This document shows positions 53,999 to 64,000 of a stretch of DNA of 64,000 bases, one piece after another; position 1 is the first letter of the stretch, and each line of letters begins with the position of its first letter. The notes beneath the pieces were generated by a model. The model searched no databases. It was not told where the DNA came from and worked only from the letters and a program-made list of their open reading frames with translations. The position numbers and the translations under genes are program-made. The stretch is from Leclercia adecarboxylata (GTDB lineage: Bacteria > Pseudomonadota > Gammaproteobacteria > Enterobacterales > Enterobacteriaceae): assembly GCF_006171285.1 (NCBI RefSeq), contig NZ_CP040889.1:248001-312000 (forward strand). The letters are read 5' to 3'.

Positions 53999-55231
53999 AT
54001 GAAAGGCCGCAATAAATCCCGCTGGGTAATCGCCGCTGGCATCATTGTGGTGGCCCTTGCCGCCGCGTGGTACTGGCACCAAAAGAGTCCTGCACCTGCC
54101 GGTGCGTCGAGCCAGACGCAGCGCCCGGCGGGCGGTGGACGCCACGGGATGCGCAGCGGCCCGCTGGCGCCGGTACAGGCCGCGACCGCAGTCAGTAAAT
54201 CCGTGCCGCGCTATCTCTCCGGCCTCGGCACCATTACCGCCGCCAACACCGTCACCGTGCGCAGCCGCGTCGACGGACAGCTGATCGCCCTGCACTTCCA
54301 GGAAGGGCAACAGGTGAAAGCCGGCGATCTGCTGGCCGAAGTCGATCCCAGCCAGTTCAAGGTTGCGCTGGCCCAGGCTCAGGGACAGCTGGCCAAAGAT
54401 CAGGCCACCCTCGCCAATGCCCGCCGCGATCTGGCCCGTTTCCAGCAGCTGGTAAAAACCAACCTCGTCTCCCGTCAGGAGCTTGACGCCCAGCAGGCGC
54501 TGGTCAGCGAAAGCCTCGGCACCATCAAAGCCGATCAGGCCGCCGTCGCCAGCGCACAGCTGCAGCTCGACTGGAGCCGCATCACCGCCCCGATTGACGG
54601 GCGCGTGGGCTTAAAACAGGTGGATATTGGCAACCAGATCTCCAGCGGAGATACCACCGGGATTGTGGTGCTGACCCAGACCCACCCTATCGATTTAGTG
54701 TTTACCCTGCCGGAAAGCGATATCGCGACCGTCATCCAGGCGCAGAAAGCGGGCCAGACCTTAACCGTTGAAGCCTGGGATCGCGCCAACAAGCAGAAGC
54801 TCAGCGACGGTACCCTGCTGAGCCTCGATAACCAGATCGACACCACCACCGGCACCATCAAGCTGAAAGCGCGCTTCAGCAATCAGGACGACGCCCTGTT
54901 CCCGAACCAGTTCGTTAACGCCCGCATGCTGGTGGCGACCGAGGAGAACGCGGTGGTGATCCCGACCGCGGCGCTGCAGATGGGTAACGAAGGCAACTTC
55001 GTCTGGGTGCTGAACAGCGACAACAAGGTCAGCAAACATCTGGTGAAACCGGGTATTCAGGACAGCCAGAACGTGGTGATTGCCGCCGGACTGTCGGCAG
55101 GCGACCGGGTGGTGACCGACGGTATTGACCGTCTGACCGAAGGGGCAAAAGTGGAAGTGGTGGAAGCCCACACCGACACCCCTGCTGAGCCTGCGAAACG
55201 CGAACATAAAAAACAGGGAGCGGACGCCTGA
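53999..55231 (+). CDS. mdtA: Multidrug efflux membrane-fusion protein MdtA
   Basis: Periplasmic adaptor linking the MdtBC pump to TolC. 410 residues. An N-terminal anchor/signal ([20 protein letters not shown]) precedes the lipoyl half-motifs [31 protein letters not shown] and [21 protein letters not shown], the alpha-hairpin between them (about 115-170) and the beta-barrel domain. Operon start; stop overlaps mdtB start as TGATG. Confidence 0.97.
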   Translation: MKGRNKSRWVIAAGIIVVALAAAWYWHQKSPAPAGASSQTQRPAGGGRHGMRSGPLAPVQAATAVSKSVPRYLSGLGTITAANTVTVRSRVDGQLIALHFQEGQQVKAGDLLAEVDPSQFKVALAQAQGQLAKDQATLANARRDLARFQQLVKTNLVSRQELDAQQALVSESLGTIKADQAAVASAQLQLDWSRITAPIDGRVGLKQVDIGNQISSGDTTGIVVLTQTHPIDLVFTLPESDIATVIQAQKAGQTLTVEAWDRANKQKLSDGTLLSLDNQIDTTTGTIKLKARFSNQDDALFPNQFVNARMLVATEENAVVIPTAALQMGNEGNFVWVLNSDNKVSKHLVKPGIQDSQNVVIAAGLSAGDRVVTDGIDRLTEGAKVEVVEAHTDTPAEPAKREHKKQGADA

Positions 55232-58200
55232 TGCAGGTAATGCCTCCGAGCGCCACGGGCGGCCCGTCGCGCCTGTTTATCCTGCGCCCCGTCGCCACCA
55301 CGCTGTTGATGGTGGCGATCCTGCTGGCGGGGATCATCGGCTACCGCTTCCTGCCGGTCTCTGCCCTGCCGGAAGTGGATTACCCCACCATTCAGGTGGT
55401 GACGCTCTACCCGGGCGCCAGCCCGGACGTGGTGACCTCGGCCATTACCGCCCCGCTGGAGCGCCAGTTCGGGCAGATGTCGGGCCTGAAGCAGATGTCC
55501 TCCCAGAGCTCCGGCGGCGCGTCGGTGGTGACGCTGCAGTTCCAGCTGAGCCTCTCCCTGGACGTCGCCGAGCAGGAGGTTCAGGCCGCGATCAATGCCG
55601 CCACCAACCTGCTGCCCTCTGACCTGCCTAACCCGCCGGTCTACAGCAAGGTTAACCCGGCGGATCCGCCGATCATGACCCTCGCCGTCACCTCCTCCGC
55701 CATGCCGATGACCCAGGTTGAAGACATGGTGGAAACCCGCGTGGCGCAGAAGATCTCCCAGGTCTCCGGCGTCGGGCTGGTGACCCTCTCCGGCGGCCAG
55801 CGCCCGGCGGTTCGCGTGAAGCTCAACGCCCAGGCCATTGCCTCTCTCGGGCTGACCAGCGAAACCATCCGCACCGCCATCAGCAACGCCAACGTTAACT
55901 CGGCGAAAGGCTCTCTTGATGGCCCGACCCGGGCAGTAACGCTTTCCGCCAACGATCAGATGCAGTCTGCCGATGAGTATCGCCAGCTGATTGTCGCGTA
56001 CCAGAACGGCGCGCCGATCCGCCTCGGCGATGTGGCAACCGTCGAGCAAGGGGCAGAAAACAGCTGGCTGGGAGCATGGGCTAACAAGCAGCAGGCGATC
56101 GTGATGAACGTCCAGCGTCAGCCGGGGGCGAACATCATTGATACCGCTGACAGCATCCGCACCATGCTGCCCACGCTCATCGACAGCCTGCCGAAATCGG
56201 TCAGCGTCAAGGTGCTGTCGGATCGCACCACCAATATTCGCGCCTCGGTCAGCGACACCCAGTTTGAGCTGATGCTGGCGATTGCGCTGGTGGTGATGAT
56301 CATCTACCTGTTCCTGCGTAACGTCCCGGCGACCATTATCCCGGCGGTGGCGGTGCCCTTGTCGCTGGTCGGCACCTTCGCGGTAATGGTGTTTCTCGAC
56401 TTCTCGATCAACAACCTGACGCTGATGGCCCTGACCATCGCCACCGGCTTCGTGGTGGATGACGCCATTGTGGTGATCGAGAATATCTCCCGCTATATCG
56501 AAAAAGGCGAAAAACCGCTGGCGGCGGCGCTGAAGGGGGCCGGTGAGATCGGCTTTACCATCATCTCCCTCACCTTCTCGCTGATTGCGGTGCTGATCCC
56601 GCTGCTGTTTATGGGTGATATCGTCGGGCGTCTGTTCCGCGAGTTTGCGGTGACGCTGGCGGTGGCAATTCTGATCTCGGCGGTGGTCTCCCTGACCCTG
56701 ACGCCGATGATGTGCGCCCGGATGCTGAGCCATGAATCCCTGCGCAAGCAGAACCGTTTCTCCCGCGCCTCGGAGCGGATGTTTGATCGCATCATCGCCG
56801 CCTACGGACGCATGCTTGCAAAAGTGCTCAACCATCCATGGGCGACCCTCGGCGTGGCGCTGGGCACCCTCGCCCTGAGCGTGCTGCTGTGGGTGATGAT
56901 CCCGAAAGGCTTCTTCCCGATCCAGGATAACGGCATTATTCAGGGCACCCTGCAGGCACCGCAGTCGGTGTCGTTTGCCAGCATGGCCCAGCGCCAGCAG
57001 GCGGTGTCCGGGGTGATCATGAAAGATCCGGCGGTAGAGAGCCTGACCGCCTTTGTCGGCGTGGATGGTACTAATCCGTCCCTGAACAGCGCCCGCCTGC
57101 AGATCAACCTCAAGCCGCTGGACGATCGCGACGACAGGGTTAACACGGTGATTGAGCGACTGCAAAGCGCGGTGGCGAAAGTCCCTGGCGTGGAGTTGTA
57201 CCTGCAGCCGACCCAGGATCTGACCATCGACACCACCGTGAGCCGCACCCAGTATCAGTTTACGCTGCAGGCCACCAGCCTCGATGCCCTCAGCACCTGG
57301 GTGCCGCAGCTGGTGGACGAGCTGCAACAGCTGCCGCAGCTCTCCGACGTCAGCAGCGACTGGCAGGATAAAGGTCTGGCGGCGTACATCAACGTCGATC
57401 GTGACAGCGCCAGCCGCCTCGGCATTACCATGGCGGACGTCGATAACGCGCTCTACAACGCTTTCGGCCAGCGTCTGATCTCCACCATCTACACCCAGGC
57501 CAACCAGTACCGGGTGGTACTGGAGCACGACACCCGGCAGACGCCGGGGCTGGCAGGGCTAGATACCGTTCGCCTGACCAGCAGCAGCGGCGGGATTGTG
57601 CCGCTGAGCGCCATTGCCAAAGTGGAAGAGCGCTATACGCCGCTGGCGGTGAACCATCTGGATCAGTTCCCGTCCACCACCATTTCGTTTAACGTGCCGG
57701 ACGACTACTCCCTTGGCGAGGCGGTGCAGGCGATTACCGATGCGGAGAAAAACCTCAGCTTCCCGACCGACATCCAGACCAAATTCCAGGGCAGCACCCT
57801 GGCGTTCCAGGCCGCGCTCGGGAGCACCATCTGGCTGATCGTCGCCGCGGTGGTGGCGATGTACATCGTGCTGGGCGTGCTGTATGAGAGCTTTATCCAC
57901 CCGATCACCATTCTCTCCACCCTGCCCACCGCAGGCGTGGGGGCGCTTCTGGCGCTGATGCTGGCGGGCAGCGAGCTGGATGTGATTGCCATCATCGGGA
58001 TTATTCTGCTGATCGGTATCGTCAAGAAAAACGCCATCATGATGATCGACTTTGCTCTCGCCGCCGAGCGTGAGCAGGGGATGTCGCCGCGTGACGCGAT
58101 TTTCCAGGCCTGTCTGCTGCGTTTCCGCCCGATCCTGATGACGACGCTTGCTGCCCTGTTAGGCGCGTTGCCGCTGATGCTCAGCACCGGCGTCGGCGCC

Positions 58201-58356
58201 GAACTGCGTCGTCCGTTAGGGATCGGCATGGTGGGCGGCCTGCTGGTGAGCCAGGTGTTAACCCTGTTCACCACGCCGGTGATCTATCTGCTGTTTGACC
58301 GCCTGGCCCTGTGGAGTAAAAGCCGCTTCCCGAAACGTGAAGAAGAGGAGGCGTAA
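55231..58356 (+). CDS. mdtB: RND efflux pump subunit MdtB
   Basis: 1041-residue HAE1-type RND transporter that forms a heteromultimer with MdtC. It starts [44 protein letters not shown], with the proton-relay Asp pair in TM4, [13 protein letters not shown], and the [10 protein letters not shown] docking-domain segment. Twelve membrane segments fit. No internal stop or frameshift. A long antisense open frame across it is a codon-bias shadow. Confidence 0.97.
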   Translation: MQVMPPSATGGPSRLFILRPVATTLLMVAILLAGIIGYRFLPVSALPEVDYPTIQVVTLYPGASPDVVTSAITAPLERQFGQMSGLKQMSSQSSGGASVVTLQFQLSLSLDVAEQEVQAAINAATNLLPSDLPNPPVYSKVNPADPPIMTLAVTSSAMPMTQVEDMVETRVAQKISQVSGVGLVTLSGGQRPAVRVKLNAQAIASLGLTSETIRTAISNANVNSAKGSLDGPTRAVTLSANDQMQSADEYRQLIVAYQNGAPIRLGDVATVEQGAENSWLGAWANKQQAIVMNVQRQPGANIIDTADSIRTMLPTLIDSLPKSVSVKVLSDRTTNIRASVSDTQFELMLAIALVVMIIYLFLRNVPATIIPAVAVPLSLVGTFAVMVFLDFSINNLTLMALTIATGFVVDDAIVVIENISRYIEKGEKPLAAALKGAGEIGFTIISLTFSLIAVLIPLLFMGDIVGRLFREFAVTLAVAILISAVVSLTLTPMMCARMLSHESLRKQNRFSRASERMFDRIIAAYGRMLAKVLNHPWATLGVALGTLALSVLLWVMIPKGFFPIQDNGIIQGTLQAPQSVSFASMAQRQQAVSGVIMKDPAVESLTAFVGVDGTNPSLNSARLQINLKPLDDRDDRVNTVIERLQSAVAKVPGVELYLQPTQDLTIDTTVSRTQYQFTLQATSLDALSTWVPQLVDELQQLPQLSDVSSDWQDKGLAAYINVDRDSASRLGITMADVDNALYNAFGQRLISTIYTQANQYRVVLEHDTRQTPGLAGLDTVRLTSSSGGIVPLSAIAKVEERYTPLAVNHLDQFPSTTISFNVPDDYSLGEAVQAITDAEKNLSFPTDIQTKFQGSTLAFQAALGSTIWLIVAAVVAMYIVLGVLYESFIHPITILSTLPTAGVGALLALMLAGSELDVIAIIGIILLIGIVKKNAIMMIDFALAAEREQGMSPRDAIFQACLLRFRPILMTTLAALLGALPLMLSTGVGAELRRPLGIGMVGGLLVSQVLTLFTTPVIYLLFDRLALWSKSRFPKREEEEA

Positions 58357-61300
58357 GTGAAGTTTTTCGCCCTCTTCATTTACCGCCCGGTGGCGACGAT
58401 TTTAATCTCGCTTGCCATTACGCTCTGCGGCGTGCTCGGCTTCCGGCTGTTGCCGGTGGCCCCGCTGCCGCAGGTGGATTTCCCGGTGATCATGATCAGC
58501 GCCTCCCTGCCGGGCGCGTCGCCGGAGACCATGGCCTCGTCGGTGGCTACGCCGCTGGAGCGCTCCCTCGGGCGCATCGCCGGGGTCAACGAGATGACCT
58601 CCAGCAGCTCGCTCGGCAGCACCCGCATCATCCTTGAGTTTAACTTTAACCGCGACATCAACGGCGCGGCGCGGGACGTGCAGGCAGCCATCAACGCCGC
58701 GCAGAGCCTGCTGCCAAGCGGCATGCCGAGCCGTCCGACCTACCGCAAAGCCAACCCGTCCGATGCGCCGATCATGATCCTGACGCTTACCTCGGACACT
58801 TACTCTCAGGGGCAGCTGTACGACTTCGCCTCCACCCAGCTGGCGCAGAGCATCGCCCAGATCGACGGCGTGGGCGACGTGGACGTTGGCGGCAGCTCCC
58901 TGCCCGCGGTGCGCGTGGGGCTGAATCCGCAGGCGCTGTTTAATCAGGGCGTGTCGCTGGATGACGTGCGCAGCGCCATCAGCAATGCCAACGTGCGCAG
59001 GCCGCAGGGGTCAGTGGAGGATGGCAGCCGCCGCTGGCAGATCCAGACCAACGACGAGCTGAAAACCGCGGCCGAGTACCAGCCGCTAATCATTCACTAC
59101 AACAACGGCGCGGCGGTGCGCCTGAGCGACGTGGCGAGCGTTACCGACTCGGTGCAGGACGTGCGTAACGCCGGGATGACCAACGCTAAGCCGGCCATTC
59201 TGCTGATGATCCGCAAGCTGCCGGAAGCCAATATCATTGAGACGGTGAACAGCATCCGCGCCCGTCTGCCGGAGTTACAGGAGACTATTCCGGCGGCCAT
59301 CGATCTGCAGATTGCCCAGGATCGCTCCCCCACCATTCGCGCCTCGCTGGAGGAGGTGGAGCAGTCGCTGATCATCTCGGTAGCGCTGGTGATCCTGGTG
59401 GTGTTCCTGTTCCTGCGCTCCGGGCGCGCGACGCTGATCCCGGCAGTGGCCGTGCCGGTGTCGCTGATTGGTACCTTCGCCGCCATGTACCTGTGCGGCT
59501 TTAGCCTCAACAACCTGTCGCTGATGGCCCTGACCATCGCCACCGGCTTTGTGGTGGATGACGCCATCGTGGTGCTGGAGAACATCTCGCGCCATCTCGA
59601 AGCGGGGATGAAGCCGCTGCAGGCGGCGTTACAGGGCTCACGGGAAGTGGGCTTTACGGTGCTCTCCATGAGCCTGTCGCTGGTGGCGGTGTTCCTGCCC
59701 CTGCTGCTGATGGACGGCTTGCCGGGGCGTCTGCTGCGGGAATTTGCGGTGACGCTGTCGGTGGCGATTGGCATCTCGCTGTTGGTGTCCCTGACCCTGA
59801 CGCCGATGATGTGCGGCTGGATGCTCAAACGCAGCCCCCCGCAGTCGCAGCCGCGCAAAAAAGGCTTTGGCCGGATGCTGATGGCCCTGCAGACGGGCTA
59901 CGGGAAATCGCTGAAATGGGTGCTGAACCACACCCGGGTCGTCGGCCTGGTGCTGGTGGGCACCATCGCTCTCAACGTCTGGATGTACATCTCCATCCCG
60001 AAAACCTTCTTCCCGGAGCAGGACACCGGGGTGCTGATGGGCGGGATCCAGGCTGACCAGAGCATCTCCTTCCAGGCGATGCGCGGCAAGCTGCAGGACT
60101 TTATGAAGATCATCCGCGAAGACCCGGCGGTGGATAACGTTACCGGCTTCACCGGCGGCTCGCGGGTAAACAGCGGGATGATGTTTATCACCCTGAAGTC
60201 CCGCGACGCGCGTAACGAAACCGCGCAGCAGGTGATCGACCGCCTGCGGGTGAAACTGTCCAAAGAGCCGGGGGCGAATATGTTCCTGGTGGCGGTGCAG
60301 GATATCCGCGTCGGCGGGCGACAGTCGAACGCCAGCTATCAGTACACCCTGCTGTCGGACGATCTCGCCGCGCTGCGCGAGTGGGAGCCGAAGATCCGCA
60401 AGGCGCTGGCGGCATTACCGCAGCTGGCGGACGTGAACTCCGACAGCCAGAACAACGGCGCGGAGATGGCCTTAACCTACGATCGTGAAACCATGTCGCG
60501 GCTGGGCATTGACGTCAGCGCCGCCAACAGCCTGCTGAATAACGCCTTCGGTCAGCGGCAGATCTCCACCATCTACCAGCCGATGAACCAGTACAAGGTG
60601 GTGATGGAGGTCGATCCGCGCTATACCCAGGACATCAGCGCGCTGGATAAGATGTTTGTGATTAATAACGACGGCAAGGCGATCCCCCTCTCCTACTTCG
60701 CCCACTGGCAGCCCGCTAACGCGCCGCTGTCGGTGAACCACCAGGGGCTGTCGGCGGCGTCGACGGTGTCGTTTAACCTGCCGACCGGCTCGTCGTTGTC
60801 GGAGGCCAGCGAGGCCATCACCCGCACCATGACCCAGCTTGGCGTACCGTCCTCGGTGCGCGGCAGCTTCGCCGGTACCGCCCAGGTGTTCCAGGAGACC
60901 ATGAAATCGCAGGTGATCCTGATCCTGGCGGCTATTGCCACGGTCTATATCGTGCTCGGGGTGCTGTATGAGAGCTATATTCATCCTCTGACCATTCTCT
61001 CCACCCTGCCGTCGGCGGGGGTGGGCGCGCTGCTGGCGCTGGAGCTGTTTGGCGCGCCGTTCAGCCTGATTGCGCTGATCGGCATTATGCTGTTAATCGG
61101 CATCGTGAAGAAAAACGCCATCATGATGGTCGACTTTGCCCTGGAGGCCCAGCGCAACGGCAACATGACGCCGCAGGACGCCATTTTCCAGGCCTGCCTG
61201 CTGCGTTTTCGCCCGATCATGATGACCACCCTGGCGGCGCTGTTTGGCGCCCTGCCGCTGGTGATCTCCAGCGGTGATGGCGCGGAGCTGCGCCAGCCGC

Positions 61301-61437
61301 TCGGGATCACTATTGTCGGCGGGCTGGTGATGAGCCAGCTGCTGACGCTGTACACCACCCCGGTGGTCTATCTGTTCTTCGACCGCCTGCGGGTGCGTTT
61401 TTCCCGTAAACCCAACGAGACGGTACCTGGCCCATGA
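58357..61437 (+). CDS. mdtC: RND efflux pump subunit MdtC
   Basis: 1026 residues starting at GTG 58357, directly after the mdtB TAA, with GAGGAGG upstream. It has the RND signature [25 protein letters not shown] in TM4, [18 protein letters not shown] in TM10 region, and two large periplasmic loops. It works with MdtB in a pump with export of bile salts, novobiocin and similar compounds in E. coli. The stop overlaps the mdtD start as ATGA. Confidence 0.97.
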   Translation: MKFFALFIYRPVATILISLAITLCGVLGFRLLPVAPLPQVDFPVIMISASLPGASPETMASSVATPLERSLGRIAGVNEMTSSSSLGSTRIILEFNFNRDINGAARDVQAAINAAQSLLPSGMPSRPTYRKANPSDAPIMILTLTSDTYSQGQLYDFASTQLAQSIAQIDGVGDVDVGGSSLPAVRVGLNPQALFNQGVSLDDVRSAISNANVRRPQGSVEDGSRRWQIQTNDELKTAAEYQPLIIHYNNGAAVRLSDVASVTDSVQDVRNAGMTNAKPAILLMIRKLPEANIIETVNSIRARLPELQETIPAAIDLQIAQDRSPTIRASLEEVEQSLIISVALVILVVFLFLRSGRATLIPAVAVPVSLIGTFAAMYLCGFSLNNLSLMALTIATGFVVDDAIVVLENISRHLEAGMKPLQAALQGSREVGFTVLSMSLSLVAVFLPLLLMDGLPGRLLREFAVTLSVAIGISLLVSLTLTPMMCGWMLKRSPPQSQPRKKGFGRMLMALQTGYGKSLKWVLNHTRVVGLVLVGTIALNVWMYISIPKTFFPEQDTGVLMGGIQADQSISFQAMRGKLQDFMKIIREDPAVDNVTGFTGGSRVNSGMMFITLKSRDARNETAQQVIDRLRVKLSKEPGANMFLVAVQDIRVGGRQSNASYQYTLLSDDLAALREWEPKIRKALAALPQLADVNSDSQNNGAEMALTYDRETMSRLGIDVSAANSLLNNAFGQRQISTIYQPMNQYKVVMEVDPRYTQDISALDKMFVINNDGKAIPLSYFAHWQPANAPLSVNHQGLSAASTVSFNLPTGSSLSEASEAITRTMTQLGVPSSVRGSFAGTAQVFQETMKSQVILILAAIATVYIVLGVLYESYIHPLTILSTLPSAGVGALLALELFGAPFSLIALIGIMLLIGIVKKNAIMMVDFALEAQRNGNMTPQDAIFQACLLRFRPIMMTTLAALFGALPLVISSGDGAELRQPLGITIVGGLVMSQLLTLYTTPVVYLFFDRLRVRFSRKPNETVPGP

Positions 61438-62849
61438 CCGATCTTCCCGCTAACGTTCGCTGGCAGCTGTGGATTGTCGCCTTCGGCTTCTTTATGCAGT
61501 CGCTGGATACGACCATCGTCAATACCGCCCTCCCCTCCATGGCGAAAAGCCTCGGGGAGAGCCCGCTGCATATGCACATGGTGATTGTCGCCTACGTGCT
61601 GACGGTGGCGGTGATGCTGCCCGCCAGCGGCTGGCTGGCGGACAAAGTGGGGGTGCGCAATATCTTCTTTACCGCCATCGTGCTGTTTACCGCCGGGTCG
61701 CTGTTCTGCGCCAGGGCGGAGACACTGAACGAGCTGGTCATGGCCCGGGTGCTGCAGGGCGTCGGCGGGGCGATGATGGTGCCGGTGGGCAGGCTGACGG
61801 TGATGAAGATCGTGCCGCGCGAGCAGTATATGGCGGCGATGACCTTCGTCACCCTGCCCGGCCAGGTGGGGCCGCTGCTGGGCCCGGCCCTTGGCGGCGT
61901 GCTGGCGGAGTATGCCTCCTGGCACTGGATCTTCCTGATTAACCTGCCGGTGGGCATCATCGGGGCCATCGCCACGTTATGCCTGATGCCGAACTACAAA
62001 ATGCAGACCCGGCGCTTTGACCTGGTGGGCTTTTTCCTGCTCGCGGCGGGGATGGCGACTCTGACCCTGGCGCTGGACGGGCAAAAGGGGCTCGGGATCT
62101 CTCCGCTGGCGCTGGCCGGGCTGGTGGCTATCGGGGTGGTGTCGATTCTGTGGTATCTGTGGCACGCCAGGGGCAACGACCGGGCGCTGTTCAGCCTGAC
62201 GCTGTTCCAGAACACCACCTACCGCCTGGGGCTGCTCGGCAGCCTGGCCGGACGCATCGGCAGCGGCATGCTGCCGTTTATGACTCCGGTCTTTTTGCAG
62301 ATTGGCCTCGGCTTTTCGCCGTTCCACGCCGGGCTGATGATGATCCCGATGGTGCTCGGCAGCATGGGGATGAAGCGCATTGTGGTGCAGGTGGTGAACT
62401 ACTTTGGCTATCGCCGGGTGCTGGTATCCGCCACGCTGGGACTGGCGCTGGTAAGCCTGCTGTTCATGGCCGTCGCGCTGCTGGGCTGGTACTACGTCCT
62501 GCCGCTGGTGCTCTTCTGCCAGGGGATGATCAACTCCATCCGCTTCTCCTCCATGAACACCCTGACGCTGAAAGATCTGCCCGATGAGCAGGCAAGCAGC
62601 GGCAACAGCCTGCTGTCGATGATCATGCAGCTGTCGATGAGCGTCGGGGTCACCATCGCCGGGCTGCTGCTGGGCATGTACGGGCAGCACCAGCTCACCG
62701 CCGACAGCGCCGTCGTCCATCAGGTGTTCCTCTACACCTACCTGAGCATGGCGCTGATCATCGCCCTGCCGGCCTTTATTTTCGCTCGGGTTCCGGATGA
62801 TACCAGCAAAAATGTCGTCATCAGGCGGCGCAAAAGGAGTGAACCATGA
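61434..62849 (+). CDS. mdtD: MFS transporter MdtD
   Basis: 471 residues, 14-helix major facilitator of the DHA2 type. It shows the motif region [23 protein letters not shown], motif [16 protein letters not shown], and [26 protein letters not shown] (motif C-like). Not needed for MdtABC drug export in E. coli, where it has been linked to iron/citrate export. It overlaps mdtC and baeS by four bases each. Confidence 0.95.
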   Translation: MTDLPANVRWQLWIVAFGFFMQSLDTTIVNTALPSMAKSLGESPLHMHMVIVAYVLTVAVMLPASGWLADKVGVRNIFFTAIVLFTAGSLFCARAETLNELVMARVLQGVGGAMMVPVGRLTVMKIVPREQYMAAMTFVTLPGQVGPLLGPALGGVLAEYASWHWIFLINLPVGIIGAIATLCLMPNYKMQTRRFDLVGFFLLAAGMATLTLALDGQKGLGISPLALAGLVAIGVVSILWYLWHARGNDRALFSLTLFQNTTYRLGLLGSLAGRIGSGMLPFMTPVFLQIGLGFSPFHAGLMMIPMVLGSMGMKRIVVQVVNYFGYRRVLVSATLGLALVSLLFMAVALLGWYYVLPLVLFCQGMINSIRFSSMNTLTLKDLPDEQASSGNSLLSMIMQLSMSVGVTIAGLLLGMYGQHQLTADSAVVHQVFLYTYLSMALIIALPAFIFARVPDDTSKNVVIRRRKRSEP

Positions 62850-64000
62850 AGTTCTGGCGACCGGGCATTACCGGCAAGCTGTTTCTGGCCATTTTCGCCA
62901 CCTGTATTGTCCTGCTGATCACCATGCACTGGGCGGTGCGGGTCAGCTTTGAGCGCGGCTTTATCGACTACATCAAACACGGCAACGAGCAGCGGCTGCA
63001 GGGGTTGAGCGATGCCCTCGCCGAGCAGTACGCCCTGCACGGCAACTGGCGCTTTTTACGCAATAACGATCGCTTTGTCTTTCAGATCCTGCGCTCGCTG
63101 GAGCACGACACCGACGACGATCGCCCCGGCCCCGGCATGCCGCCACACGGCTGGCGCACCCAGTTCTGGGTGATCGACCAGGATATGCGGGTGCTGGTCG
63201 GCCCGCGCGCCCCGGTGCCGCCGGACGGTACCAGACGAGCCATCACGGTGAACGGCAATGCCGTCGGCTGGGTGATCGCCTCCCCCGTGGAACGGCTGAC
63301 GCGCAATACCGACATCAACTTTGACCGCCAGCAGCGCCAGACCAGCTGGCTGATTGTGGCCCTGTCCACCCTGCTGGCGGCGCTGGCCACCTTCCCGCTG
63401 GCGCGCGGCCTGCTGGCGCCGGTCAAGCGGCTGGTGGACGGCACCCACCGGCTGGCGGCGGGGGATTTTTCCACCCGCGTCGATACCCGCAGCCAGGACG
63501 AACTGGGCAAGCTGGCGCAGGACTTTAACCAGCTCGCCAGCACCCTTGAGAAGAATCAGCAGATGCGCCGGGACTTTATGGCCGATATCTCCCACGAGCT
63601 GCGCACCCCGCTGGCGGTGCTGCGCGGCGAGCTGGAGGCGATCCAGGACGGGGTGCGTAAGTTTACGCCGGAATCGGTGACCTCATTGCAGGCGGAAGTG
63701 GGCACCCTCACCAAGCTGGTGGACGATCTGCATCAGCTGTCGATGTCCGACGAGGGCGCGCTGGCCTACCAGAAAGCACCGGTGGATGTGATTAATATTC
63801 TGGAGATGGCCAGCGGTGTCTTCCGGGAGCGCTTTGCCAGCCGGGATCTGCGCATTGAGCTGTCGCTGCCGGAACACGCGGTGGTGTTTGGCGATCGCGA
63901 CCGGCTGATGCAGCTGTTCAACAACCTGCTGGAAAACTGCCTGCGCTACACCGACGCGGGCGGCGCGCTGCGCATCTCCGGCAAATGTGAAGAGCAACGC
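62846..64000 (+). CDS. baeS: Envelope-stress sensor histidine kinase BaeS, 3' end missing
   Basis: 385 codons are open from ATG 62846 to the window end; E. coli BaeS has 467 residues. TM1 near 12-34 ([20 protein letters not shown]), a periplasmic sensor of about 130 residues, TM2 near 168-188, HAMP, then HisKA with His250 in [16 protein letters not shown] and the N box [12 protein letters not shown]. It phosphorylates BaeR, which activates mdtABCD. baeR is expected just beyond the window. Confidence 0.96.
   Translation, partial: MKFWRPGITGKLFLAIFATCIVLLITMHWAVRVSFERGFIDYIKHGNEQRLQGLSDALAEQYALHGNWRFLRNNDRFVFQILRSLEHDTDDDRPGPGMPPHGWRTQFWVIDQDMRVLVGPRAPVPPDGTRRAITVNGNAVGWVIASPVERLTRNTDINFDRQQRQTSWLIVALSTLLAALATFPLARGLLAPVKRLVDGTHRLAAGDFSTRVDTRSQDELGKLAQDFNQLASTLEKNQQMRRDFMADISHELRTPLAVLRGELEAIQDGVRKFTPESVTSLQAEVGTLTKLVDDLHQLSMSDEGALAYQKAPVDVINILEMASGVFRERFASRDLRIELSLPEHAVVFGDRDRLMQLFNNLLENCLRYTDAGGALRISGKCEEQR

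Noticed and set aside
55057..57528. 823-codon open frame on the - strand across mdtB
   Set aside because: It lies entirely opposite well-conserved mdtA/mdtB coding sequence, is rich in His, Gln, Arg and Gly as antisense of GC-rich genes usually is, and has no recognisable domain.

Overview
The window is a chromosomal stretch from a member of the Enterobacteriaceae, probably near Enterobacter, Lelliottia, Leclercia or Citrobacter. The evidence is gene order (his operon, O-antigen cluster, colanic acid cluster, yegH-asmA-dcd-udk-yegE-alkA-yegD-mdtABCD-baeS), which matches the region beside his in E. coli, and protein sequences close to the E. coli orthologues. Two kinds of intergenic palindromic repeat also fit this family. 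The genus cannot be fixed by reading alone. Both ends cut genes: hisC on the left and baeS on the right.

Layout. (1) 1-4.7 kb: hisC(partial)-B-H-A-F-I on the + strand, tightly overlapped, closed by a strong terminator. (2) 4.7-8.4 kb: O-antigen chain-length regulator wzz (-), UDP-glucuronate 4-epimerase uge (+), and UDP-glucose dehydrogenase ugd (-). (3) 8.4-18.4 kb: gnd and a Wzx/Wzy-type O-antigen operon on the - strand. It starts behind a JUMPstart/ops element and runs rmlB-rmlD-rmlA-wzx-three family-2 glycosyltransferases-wzy. The serotype-specific part (about 9.9-15.2 kb) is visibly AT-rich. rmlC, usually needed for dTDP-L-rhamnose, is absent. (4) 18.6-19.5 kb: galF with its own promoter and terminator. 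(5) 19.7-42.4 kb: a complete colanic acid operon on the - strand, wza-wzb-wzc-wcaABCDEF-gmd-fcl-gmm-wcaI-manC-manB-wcaJ-wzxC-wcaKLM, behind a second JUMPstart/ops. (6) 42.8-53.8 kb: housekeeping and stress genes yegH, asmA, dcd, udk, yegE (dgcE), alkA, yegD. yegE carries an in-frame amber stop near its start. (7) 54.0-64.0 kb: the mdtABCD multidrug exporter operon running into the sensor kinase gene baeS.

How it works together. galF, rmlBDA, ugd and uge relate to nucleotide-sugar supply. The three glycosyltransferases, Wzx, Wzy and Wzz build, flip, polymerise and size the O antigen. manC, manB, gmd, fcl and gmm make and balance GDP-mannose and GDP-fucose for colanic acid. WcaJ starts the colanic acid unit on lipid, the Wca transferases extend and decorate it, WzxC flips it, WcaD polymerises it, and Wza/Wzb/Wzc control and export it. 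Both polysaccharide operons have ops elements, so both are likely to depend on RfaH antitermination. That fits the hairpins found inside each operon.

I saw no phage, insertion sequence, CRISPR array, tRNA, rRNA or recognisable defence system. The most notable points are the missing rmlC with an odd hairpin/mini-ORF junction in its place, the amber codon in yegE, an O-antigen transferase/polymerase set of unknown structure, and a family of long GC-rich palindromes, one of them a 23-bp perfect stem inside the colanic acid operon.
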